DNA from: Nitrospinae bacterium RIFCSPLOWO2_12_FULL_45_22
GTDB lineage: Bacteria; 2-12-FULL-45-22
DNA: 5,305 nt
Assembly (NCBI GenBank): GCA_001803565.1
Contig: MHDQ01000193.1
Coordinates: 1 to 5,305 of the forward strand
Direction: 5' to 3'
Shown here piece after piece: positions 1 through 5,305 of the stretch (positions are counted from its first letter, which is position 1; each line of letters starts with the position of its first letter). A model generated the notes under the pieces. The model made no database searches. It was not told the origin of the DNA and worked only from the letters and a program-made list of their open reading frames with translations. The position numbers and the translations under genes are program-made.

Positions 1-2
1 AT

Positions 3-167
3 AAGGTATTGGTCATAGACAATTATATTACCATTGTAGGCAGTACGAACTGGACATACAGCGCACTGAAAAAGAATCACGAAGCATCTGTCCTGATAAA
101 ATCGCGCAGCGTAGCAGAGTCGTTTCTGAATAAACTCAGGCCAATCTCAAAATATCAGCCAAAATGA
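3..167 (+). CDS. Phospholipase D-like (HKD) protein, C-terminal fragment
   Basis: This is the 3' end of a gene entering from the left edge, read from base 3 to the TGA at 165-167 (54 residues visible). The first residues, KVLVID, fit the second half of an HxKxxxxD motif; the preceding partial codon ends in AT, compatible with His, Asn, Asp or Tyr at the middle position. They are followed by VGSTNW, the GSxN element, and by NHEASVLI, a Glu-containing segment usual after an HKD motif. The family includes phospholipases, cardiolipin synthases and Nuc/BfiI-type phosphodiesterases, which act through a phosphohistidine intermediate. The fragment ends soon after the second HKD motif, so no extra C-terminal domain is present. 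Whether it is a lipid enzyme or a nuclease, and whether a signal peptide or membrane anchor exists, cannot be seen. The next gene begins 266 bases downstream, so co-transcription is uncertain. Confidence 0.85.
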   Translation, partial: KVLVIDNYITIVGSTNWTYSALKKNHEASVLIKSRSVAESFLNKLRPISKYQPK

Positions 168-211
168 TGAGCGTTCAGCAAGGAGAAATCTTTTGGACAC
201 GGATGAAAGCG

Positions 212-311
212 GACTTCGTCGTGATGGTTCGACAGGCGCACCATGGACGGCGCCAGGCTCACCATGAACGGCACTGCATCCTGAGCTTGTCGAAGGATCA
301 GTCGAACGATT
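212..311. repeat. REP-like intergenic repeat with imperfect inverted arms
   Basis: TTCGACAGGC at 228-237 pairs with GCTTGTCGAA at 285-294 (10 bp with one G-T wobble), so the element can fold into a long hairpin. Between the arms are two direct copies of a 19-base unit, at 233-251 and 254-272, differing at two positions with a 21-base period. The outer blocks GACTTCGTCGTGA (212-224) and TCAGTCGAACGATT (298-311) both recur exactly near 4800, downstream of the large gene. From memory, repeats with these arms are scattered between genes in several environmental bacterial phyla. The 75-codon open frame from 164 to 391 that crosses this element reads HHGRRQAHHER because of the 21-base repeat and is not believed to be a gene. 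Confidence 0.75.
233..272 (+). repeat. Two-copy 19-base tandem unit inside the REP-like element
   Basis: The copies at 233-251 and 254-272 share CAGGC-CACCATG-ACGGC and differ only at 238/259 (G/T) and 246/267 (G/A). They are separated by GC, giving a period of 21. This may be a local duplication of half of the repeat unit. Confidence 0.7.
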
Positions 312-354
312 ATCAAGATGGTTTAGTAAGACAGGATTCATTAGAAGTGAAGTT

Positions 355-360
355 TATAAT
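355..360 (+). promoter_or_regulatory. Possible -10 box (TATAAT) ahead of the large gene
   Basis: TATAAT matches the sigma70-type -10 consensus in full and lies 73 bases before the ATG at 434. No convincing -35 hexamer lies 16-18 bases upstream, and there is no TG extension, so this rests on the -10 alone in AT-rich DNA. If used, the gene would have a leader of about 65-70 bases and its own promoter, independent of the upstream phospholipase D-like gene. Confidence 0.3.
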
Positions 361-433
361 AAAAAAGATTACTTTTGGTGAAAGAAATTAACTCATCGAA
401 TAGGCGGTAATTTTAGGAAACCGGGTATCAAGT

Positions 434-3400
434 ATGAATAATGTACGCTCCTGTTTAATTAAAGTTGAAGATGACGCCTTACTGGTCGCTAATACCGGTA
501 CTCCTTTTGGCCGACTGAACGTAGTTTCAATATGTGCCTCTCATTTGGGCACAAAACAAAATTACAAACCCATAGACACGTTCTCGAAACGTCCAGACAC
601 AAAACTTATTGAAGAAATAAGAAACCTTAAAATTGAGACCTATAAACGGGACCCTAATTTGTTAAGGGAAGACTATTCAGGTGAAGAGGAAACCCAAAAG
701 GATTATGGAGGTCGCGTTATCTGGGAGCTATTACAGAATGCAGATGATGCTATGGCTCCCAAAGGCACCTCATCAGCCGACCTTATTGGTGTAAAGGGTT
801 TGGGGTTTAAATCGGTATTAGAGGTAACAGAAGAGCCAGAAATTTACTCAGGGAAATTCAATTTCTGTTTTTCGGCAAAAAAAACTCAGAAATTAATTAA
901 AAAAGAAATCAAAGAAATCGAAGATGTTCCTCCCCTCACTTTCCGAATACCCCACGAAGTTTCGCCAAGTTCAATTATTAAAGAACTCCAAAAAGATTAT
1001 GTGACCGTTATATGTCTCCCTTTCAGAGAAGGGAAAGAAGATATTGTCCAAGAGTGGTTAGAAAAGCTTGCTCCTGAATGTATGATCTTTTTTCAGTATA
1101 TTGAAGTTCTTAAAATAATACTTCCAAACCAAGCCCACAGAATTTATTCATGCAAGCGTGAAAAACCCGGAGAGTTGACTGATTGCGATATTTCCATTAA
1201 AGAGGAAATTGGAGACAAAACATTTCAGTATCGTTTATGGACAAATACTTGGAGTGGTGAAAGTGGTTGTAAACGTCATAGCGCGGCAATTTCAATCCCT
1301 TTGAAAGACGAGAAACCGGTTTCTTTTGATAGAACTCACCCCCTTTATGTATTCTTACCAACCTCGGAACACCTTCCCTTTCGTGCTTTAATGCATGGCT
1401 CATTTGACCTGGAGCAAAACCGTAAACACGTCCGGAATCCAGAGGAACATAAAAGTCATAAGACTAATTATGCCGATTTAATTTCTCGGATTCTTGACAA
1501 CATACCGGCCTCAACCGCACTTCGGGCATTTGTACCAGGCGTAGAACCGGAACAAGATACAGTTGCGTCCTTCCTATGGGAAACTATCAAAGAAAAGATG
1601 GCTGAAAAGGCATTTTTACCGTGCTTGGGAGGATTAAAGGTAACTCCAGGGAAAGCCCGCTTGTGGAAACATAATCTTGGCAAAGTTGTGGATTCCACGT
1701 TGGAAAAGGTTAAGGAGCTAAATCTTGCAGAGCAAGAATTGGTTTTAGACGAAAAATGTAAAAAGGCATTGGAACATTTCGGTGCAAAGAGTATAGAAAG
1801 TGAGCAATATCCATTAATTCTCCAGAATTGCCGCAACAGTAATTTGGATGATTGCCGGGAATCACTTGAAACGCTGTATGATGTTGTGGCAAGTTACACT
1901 CCTCAGCATGATGAAAAGCGAAAAGATTTATTTTTAAATAACTGCCGCAATGTCCCCTGCTGGTGGACTGAAAGCGGAAAAGCCCGTTCGATATCAAAAG
2001 AGACAAAACCGCTTATTCGAAAAAATCTGGACGAGTCTCTGCCTGAATGGCTGACGGTCGACATACTACACGAGGGAATTCTTAGTTTAATTGAGAATTA
2101 TGAGAAGGCAACGGATAAGGGAAGAAAAAAATGTTTGGAAGAGCTTTTAAAAGGGGGTTTGCTTCGAGGTGAAAAAGAAGAGCTTGTAGATTCCGTACTA
2201 ATACCATATTTGGAACAAAAAATTGCGCAACAGGAATGGTGGAAGAAATACGGCTGGGAAGCCTTGAGACTTTACCTGGCTTGGAGTAAGAATCATTCTT
2301 TTGACGATACAAAACCAATATTTTGTGATAATGATAAGCAAAACAGGCGAGCAAGGACAATTCAGTTTCCAACTGCCAAAGGATGGATGCCCGCATGGAA
2401 ATGTTATGCGGGGAAATTATGGGATGGCCCAGAGAGCTTTGACGAATTTTTCAAGAAAATTCCTGACCGCGGGATATTAAGCCCTCTTAAAGATTGGGAA
2501 GAATCGTTCAGGGGTGAGGATAGAAGTGTTATCAAAGGAAAACTTAGATATGCAGGGATATCGTGGGAACCTAAAGTGCTAAAATTTGAGGCAAAGACTG
2601 AGCAAGACGAGATTGATTTTAAGGGATATCCGAAATATCCACCAAATTGCTGGAAAGACCTCATTCCGGATAGTTATTGGGAACAGTATTGCAAATCGTT
2701 ATCCACAATAGAATATGATAAGAAAAATGTGTTTGAACGCGATGCAAAGCTAAAAAAGCAATGGGTCATAGAATATTTTCACGATGCATTACCTCCAAAG
2801 GCATTAGATCGTATTAAAATTATCAAACCGTTAGCAGAAAGAATCATGCAAGATATGCAGCGTATGACTTTTACCAGTGGAGAGCGTAAGGGAGCCAGAG
2901 GTACAAGGTTTCTCGACTCCTTTGCTTACTGGCAGTTGAGTAAAGTTGCATGGCTACCATGTAAACCCAGCCTGATTCACAGGGACAACTGGATATCTCC
3001 TTTAGATGGATATCTTTCGGGGAAAGGCCTCAGTGGTCTGTTGCCGGAAATTGATATTAAGTTGGATGATAATCAAGAAGGACGTGATATTGAAACCTTG
3101 CTAGTAAAAACTCTCAAGGTTCGTGAAACATTGCCCCGTGAAGATGAATCACAATGGAGTAACTGGCTTAATGACCTTCCTGGGCATGTTGCATCTTTTC
3201 CAGATAAAGAAAAAGCGCTTAAAAGCATAGAAAAACTATGGGAAAAAGTCCTATCCTTTAAGGATTCTTCACGGTTGATGGGTATAGATAAAATCCCATG
3301 TAAGGTCTGGCGGGATGAAAATGAAATCCTTGAGTTCAGATCAAAATCCGAAGTTTATTGGGTTGACAAGGGATATTTAAACGAACGGTCAACACGTCAT

Positions 3401-4585
3401 GCTCTTCTAAAAAATGGTTATTCACTTTTTATTCTGGAGCTACAAGAAGGAGAACGCATAAATGAGCTGTTCAAAGTCGGGCGATTGTCTGAGAAAATTG
3501 CTGTTGATCATTATTTTGAAGGGAAAAATGAAGATTTGAGTACATCCGCAAAGGAACGCTATCAGGAAAGGTATAAAGCTCTCAAGGCAATTCAAAACAA
3601 CATAAAACTTCCTAATCCCGATAGCCTTCTAATTGACGTAGTAAAAAACTTAAAAATAAGAATTAGCAGAAAGGATGGGCAAGAAATCGCAAATGACATT
3701 TCCCGTCCTTTCTGGATTAAAGAAGACAAAACGTTTGTGATTGATGAAAAGAATATGTGGGAAGGGTTTGGCCTGGCGTTGACTGATAGTAGTTCTTCTC
3801 CCGGCATTTCCAGTCTTTTTGAAAATATTATGAGAGAAGAAAACTGGGCGGGGGTATTGAGACGTCTTCGGGAAGCAAGCGTCCCTGAAAACAGTGTTCA
3901 CGAATTGGAGCAATCTATCACTCCTAGTAGTTCTAAACCGAGCGATGGGATAGGGACGGGTGCATTGGATGGTACATCTGCTGTCATACCACCATTAACA
4001 ATCCATCCGCCTGAAACCGGAGGAACTAGGCAAACACGTGCAAGCACGCAGGTTCGAAAGGTAAAAGGTCAGGTCGCTGAAGACTGGTTTCGCAATGAAT
4101 TGAAAGAGCTCCTTGGATCGCATGGCTGGCATATCAGCGAAGGCCCCAAAAAGGACGAAGATAATTTGGAAAGTGATATCGTATTAACACACGACCAAAA
4201 AGAAACATACCACATTGAAGTAAAACATGCAGAGGCTAATGCATTATATTGGTCCATTAAAGAAGTTGAAAAGGCTCGTAAAAACCCAAAACACTATTGG
4301 ATGGTTATTATTCGTCCAACTGAAGAAGGTCAAGCAGAGTACCGCTGCATTCTGATAGAAGACCCTCTTGAAACGTTAGAACATAACGAGCGAAGCGGCA
4401 CGTGGCTTTGGCAAGCAAGAGATGACAAGGTGCCAATAAATGAAGGATGGGATACACCTGAGCCAAAGCCAAAGAAAGAGGCGAATAATTTTTCTTTTCA
4501 AATTAGTATCAATGATAGTTATTTTAATGGGGATAAATTCCCAGATGCATTCGATTTTATAAAGGACAAACTAATTGAAACTTAA
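434..4585 (+). CDS. Sacsin/NO VEIN-like GHKL ATPase with C-terminal DUF3883-type nuclease domain
   Basis: A 1383-residue, presumably cytosolic protein. Residues about 1-150 form a GHKL (Hsp90/sacsin-type) ATP-binding module: N-box ELLQNADDA (E98, N102, D105), glycine motif GVKGLGFKSV (119-128), then EEPEIYSG. The G1-equivalent strand, DALLVANTGTPF (14-25), lies before the N-box, an unusual order. Residues 304-332 (YVFLPT, FDLEQNRKHV) resemble the transducer region that follows the ATPase in such proteins. The long middle is Trp-rich and not recognised. A Ser/Pro/Gly/Thr linker (about 1161-1206) leads to a PD-(D/E)XK-like domain with KGQVAEDW (E1216), SDIVL (D1248) and IEVK (E1262, K1264), like the C-terminal domain of plant NO VEIN (DUF3883). 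The last roughly 80 residues are unassigned. The ATG at 434 is preferred because conserved sequence begins within 15 residues; the next in-frame ATG would cut through the N-box. Its Shine-Dalgarno is weak (AGGA at 415-418). A defence role is inferred, not shown. Confidence 0.85.
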   Translation: MNNVRSCLIKVEDDALLVANTGTPFGRLNVVSICASHLGTKQNYKPIDTFSKRPDTKLIEEIRNLKIETYKRDPNLLREDYSGEEETQKDYGGRVIWELLQNADDAMAPKGTSSADLIGVKGLGFKSVLEVTEEPEIYSGKFNFCFSAKKTQKLIKKEIKEIEDVPPLTFRIPHEVSPSSIIKELQKDYVTVICLPFREGKEDIVQEWLEKLAPECMIFFQYIEVLKIILPNQAHRIYSCKREKPGELTDCDISIKEEIGDKTFQYRLWTNTWSGESGCKRHSAAISIPLKDEKPVSFDRTHPLYVFLPTSEHLPFRALMHGSFDLEQNRKHVRNPEEHKSHKTNYADLISRILDNIPASTALRAFVPGVEPEQDTVASFLWETIKEKMAEKAFLPCLGGLKVTPGKARLWKHNLGKVVDSTLEKVKELNLAEQELVLDEKCKKALEHFGAKSIESEQYPLILQNCRNSNLDDCRESLETLYDVVASYTPQHDEKRKDLFLNNCRNVPCWWTESGKARSISKETKPLIRKNLDESLPEWLTVDILHEGILSLIENYEKATDKGRKKCLEELLKGGLLRGEKEELVDSVLIPYLEQKIAQQEWWKKYGWEALRLYLAWSKNHSFDDTKPIFCDNDKQNRRARTIQFPTAKGWMPAWKCYAGKLWDGPESFDEFFKKIPDRGILSPLKDWEESFRGEDRSVIKGKLRYAGISWEPKVLKFEAKTEQDEIDFKGYPKYPPNCWKDLIPDSYWEQYCKSLSTIEYDKKNVFERDAKLKKQWVIEYFHDALPPKALDRIKIIKPLAERIMQDMQRMTFTSGERKGARGTRFLDSFAYWQLSKVAWLPCKPSLIHRDNWISPLDGYLSGKGLSGLLPEIDIKLDDNQEGRDIETLLVKTLKVRETLPREDESQWSNWLNDLPGHVASFPDKEKALKSIEKLWEKVLSFKDSSRLMGIDKIPCKVWRDENEILEFRSKSEVYWVDKGYLNERSTRHALLKNGYSLFILELQEGERINELFKVGRLSEKIAVDHYFEGKNEDLSTSAKERYQERYKALKAIQNNIKLPNPDSLLIDVVKNLKIRISRKDGQEIANDISRPFWIKEDKTFVIDEKNMWEGFGLALTDSSSSPGISSLFENIMREENWAGVLRRLREASVPENSVHELEQSITPSSSKPSDGIGTGALDGTSAVIPPLTIHPPETGGTRQTRASTQVRKVKGQVAEDWFRNELKELLGSHGWHISEGPKKDEDNLESDIVLTHDQKETYHIEVKHAEANALYWSIKEVEKARKNPKHYWMVIIRPTEEGQAEYRCILIEDPLETLEHNERSGTWLWQARDDKVPINEGWDTPEPKPKKEANNFSFQISINDSYFNGDKFPDAFDFIKDKLIET
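4055..4330 (+). other. PD-(D/E)XK nuclease-like (DUF3883/NOV-C) domain within the large protein
   Basis: This is the coding segment for roughly residues 1208-1300. It has the order expected of the fold: a helix with KGQVAEDWF (E1216), GWHI, an acidic strand ESDIVL (D1248), a strand with IEVK (E1262-x-K1264), then a helix SIKEVEKARKNPKHYW and a hydrophobic strand MVII. The Asp, Glu and Lys of the active site are all present, so catalytic competence is possible. Many DUF3883 domains are uncharacterised, and neither nuclease activity nor substrate can be read from sequence. Confidence 0.7.
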
Positions 4586-4610
4586 CACTCAGATGAGTAG
4601 AAGCATAGGG

Positions 4611-4658
4611 TCACCTTCGTAATTCATAAAAATGCTTATAACCAAAAGACGAAAGTGA
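4611..4658 (+). other. Imperfect inverted repeat after the large gene, weak terminator candidate
   Basis: TCACCTTCGT (4611-4620) and ACGAAAGTGA (4649-4658) can pair over 10 bases with one C-A mismatch, enclosing a 28-base loop. It starts 25 bases past the stop codon. Only four Ts follow (ATTTTG), so it does not meet the usual picture of a rho-independent terminator, but it is the best hairpin found between the two genes. Confidence 0.25.
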
Positions 4659-4790
4659 ATTTTGTGGTAACAGTTCAGCCCACAGCAGAACGCTGAGATC
4701 GCAAAGGCAGAAAGATGATAAAGCCGAGAAGAAAATAAAATGTTAAAAATGAGTTTCAGACGTTCATCAGATAAAATCTAGCAAGGCGGA

Positions 4791-4850
4791 ACCACAGACT
4801 TCGTCGTGAGCGCTCAGTCGAACGATTTCTCAGATTACACAGAAAAAAAG
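4791..4850. repeat. Shortened copy of the upstream REP-like repeat in an ACCACAG/CAGATTACACAG context
   Basis: GACTTCGTCGTGA (4797-4809) and TCAGTCGAACGATT (4814-4827) are exact copies of 212-224 and 298-311. Here only four bases separate them instead of 73, so the hairpin arms and the tandem unit are missing. They are bordered by ACCACAG on the left and CAGATTACACAGAAAAAA on the right, which together look like another widespread intergenic repeat interrupted by the first. It is either an internally deleted copy or a minimal form of the element. Confidence 0.6.
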
Positions 4851-4857
4851 ATACGAA

Positions 4858-4884
4858 TTAACCTTTGGCATTATAAGATATATT
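4858..4884 (+). promoter_or_regulatory. Possible promoter for the hicB-like gene
   Basis: TTAACC (4858-4863, four of six matches to TTGACA) is followed after 15 bases by TATATT (4879-4884, five of six matches to TATAAT). An alternative -10 is TATAAG at 4872-4877. The start codon is about 25 bases further on. The spacing is short of the ideal 17, and the surrounding AT-rich sequence makes chance matches likely. Confidence 0.3.
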
Positions 4885-4897
4885 TCATTATTCAAAC

Positions 4898-4903
4898 AGG
4901 AGG
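4898..4903 (+). promoter_or_regulatory. Strong ribosome binding site of the hicB-like gene
   Basis: AGGAGG lies six bases before the ATG at 4910. It is a full anti-Shine-Dalgarno match at good spacing, which fixes the start of the antitoxin gene and contrasts with the weak site of the large upstream gene. Confidence 0.85.
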
Positions 4904-4909
4904 TATAGA

Positions 4910-5185
4910 ATGCAAGGAACGAGGTCTATTCTAAGTGAGTATGTGGAACAAGCTATGGCACAAGCCCTCTACGATAAGCTTGAAGATAGTACATTTTCAG
5001 GCCGTATTCCGGTTTGTAAAGGGGTTGTGGCGTTTGGCGCTACATTGCGCCAGTGTGAGGATGAATTACGTTCAACGCTTGAAGATTGGATTTTGGTTGG
5101 GTTGAAATTTGGCCATACTTTACCAGTGATTAGAGGTATCGATCTGAATAAGGAGCCAACCCGTGAGCCGATGGACGCCGTGTAA
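4910..5185 (+). CDS. hicB: HicB-family antitoxin
   Basis: A 91-residue protein of the size usual for short HicB antitoxins. From residue 10 it follows the pattern of the HicB RNase H-like fold: YVEQAMAQALYDKLED, then FSGRIPVCKGVVAFGATLRQCEDEL (residues 29-53), where the 'G.IP...GV.A...T...C..EL' spacing is typical. Next comes the helix LRSTLEDWILVGLKFG and the ending LPVIRGIDLN. HicB proteins bind and neutralise HicA, a small mRNA-cleaving toxin, and many also repress their own operon. No separate DNA-binding domain is visible after residue 80. The start is fixed by AGGAGG at 4898-4903. Order here is antitoxin then toxin, with the toxin-like frame overlapping the last 23 bases. Family assignment is by remembered pattern. 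Confidence 0.85.
   Translation: MQGTRSILSEYVEQAMAQALYDKLEDSTFSGRIPVCKGVVAFGATLRQCEDELRSTLEDWILVGLKFGHTLPVIRGIDLNKEPTREPMDAV
5150..5155 (+). promoter_or_regulatory. Ribosome binding site of the overlapping hicA-like frame
   Basis: AAGGAG within the end of hicB lies seven bases before GTG at 5163. It supports GTG as a real start and suggests that toxin translation is coupled to translation of the antitoxin. Confidence 0.6.
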
Positions 5186-5305
5186 ACGGAGAGATTTTAT
5201 TCGCCGTTATAAAAATAACAAATATATTCCCATGAATGGACTTTCAGGCATGCCTATTGTTGAAAGTTATACCAAAAAGTTTAATAGGGTATTCAAAACG
5301 AGAAA
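5163..5305 (+). CDS. hicA: HicA-like toxin, 5' end, probably disrupted; runs off the window
   Basis: A GTG at 5163 opens a frame that overlaps hicB by 23 bases and stays open to the window edge (47 full codons). It begins VSRWTPCKRRDFIRR, which matches the N terminus and first helix of HicA toxins of the kind paired with this HicB type. HicA is a small dsRBD-fold ribonuclease. After RDFIRR (ending at 5207) the usual continuation, a Leu-Gly-Phe turn and then the Gly-x-x-His segment with the catalytic histidine, is absent, and the frame reads YKNNKYIPMNG and on. YKNNK-YIP faintly resembles a later HicA strand, so an internal deletion of about 20 codons is one explanation; insertion of foreign DNA near 5208 is another. 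In either case the toxin is probably inactive. No ATG exists in this frame before 5232, hence the GTG start. Family call is from pattern memory. Confidence 0.55.
   Translation, partial: MSRWTPCKRRDFIRRYKNNKYIPMNGLSGMPIVESYTKKFNRVFKTR
5240..5267. repeat. Inverted repeat with an internal palindrome near the right edge
   Basis: ACTTTCA (5240-5246) and TGAAAGT (5261-5267) are perfect inverted copies 14 bases apart, and AGGCATGCCT (5246-5255) is a perfect 10-base palindrome within. No T-run follows on the + strand, so it is not a typical terminator for hicB. It could belong to inserted DNA that interrupts the hicA-like frame, or be chance. Confidence 0.4.

Larger units (their letters stand above)
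4586..4909. other. Intergenic region of 324 bases with repeat relics
   Basis: No credible gene is seen here on either strand. It holds the weak hairpin at 4611-4658, a stretch at 4689-4735 (ACGCTGAGATCGCAAAGGC and what follows) that resembles the degenerate 'acgcagagacgcaaaggc' relics common in environmental genomes, the repeat fragment at 4791-4850, and an AT-rich promoter-like segment just before the HicB gene. The resemblance at 4689-4735 is from memory and loose. Confidence 0.5.

Noticed and set aside
147-341. Minus-strand 64-codon open frame over the same repeat
   Set aside because: It is composed of reverse-read repeat sequence, with no ribosome binding site or family resemblance seen.
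164-391. A 75-codon open frame starting within the stop region of the PLD gene
   Set aside because: Its middle is the translated REP-like repeat (a 21-base period gives RQAHHGR/RQAHHER), and it resembles no known protein. It is most likely a by-product of the repeat.
382-441. Short stop-bounded frame ending RKPGIKYE just before and across the large gene's start
   Set aside because: It is only about 19 codons with no start codon. It could be a gene remnant, but nothing supports that.
434-820. Frameshift or mis-set start as the cause of the odd ATPase motif order
   Set aside because: No N-box-like coding sequence was found upstream in any frame, and the frame is continuous across all motifs, so a simple frameshift does not explain it. 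Misassembly cannot be excluded.
1197-4257. Several minus-strand open frames of 62-122 codons inside the large gene
   Set aside because: All lie antisense to a continuous, domain-supported reading frame, overlap each other in places, and show no recognisable motifs.
4689-4735. Possible CRISPR or tandem array suggested by purine-rich, repeat-like text
   Set aside because: No regularly spaced repeated unit exists. It is at best one degenerate relic of a dispersed repeat.

Overview
This window looks like an accessory stretch of a moderately AT-rich bacterial chromosome. The intergenic DNA carries repeat sequence built around TTCGACA/TGTCGAA arms and fragments resembling 'ACCACAG...CAGATTACACAG'. 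From memory, such repeats are common in anammox Planctomycetota (Brocadiales), Desulfobacterota and Nitrospirota, so one of these is my guess for the host. That assignment is weak, because no rRNA or housekeeping marker is present.

Layout, all on the + strand. (1) Bases 3-167 hold the last 54 codons of a phospholipase D-superfamily (HKD) protein cut by the window edge. (2) Bases 168-433 are non-coding, with a REP-like repeat at 212-311 and a possible -10 box. (3) Bases 434-4585 are one very large gene of 1383 codons. It encodes a sacsin/NO VEIN-like protein with a GHKL-type ATPase module at the N terminus, a long central region of unknown fold, and a C-terminal PD-(D/E)XK nuclease-like domain of the DUF3883/NOV-C kind. 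(4) Bases 4586-4909 are non-coding and hold degenerate repeat relics, one of which shares two exact blocks with the 212-311 repeat. (5) Bases 4910-5185 encode a HicB-family antitoxin with a strong Shine-Dalgarno. (6) Overlapping its end, from a GTG at 5163, is the 5' end of a HicA-like toxin gene. It matches the family for about 15 codons and then departs from it, so the toxin looks disrupted.

The main point of interest is the large gene. The motif order in its ATPase module is unusual: the segment equivalent to G1 (VANTGTPF) comes before the N-box (ELLQNADDA), which is followed almost at once by the G2 glycine motif (GVKGLGFKSV). This suggests a circularly permuted or rearranged Bergerat fold. 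Joined to a nuclease-like domain and sitting beside a toxin-antitoxin remnant and repeats, the gene is a plausible single-gene defence candidate. That role is inferred from architecture and context only.
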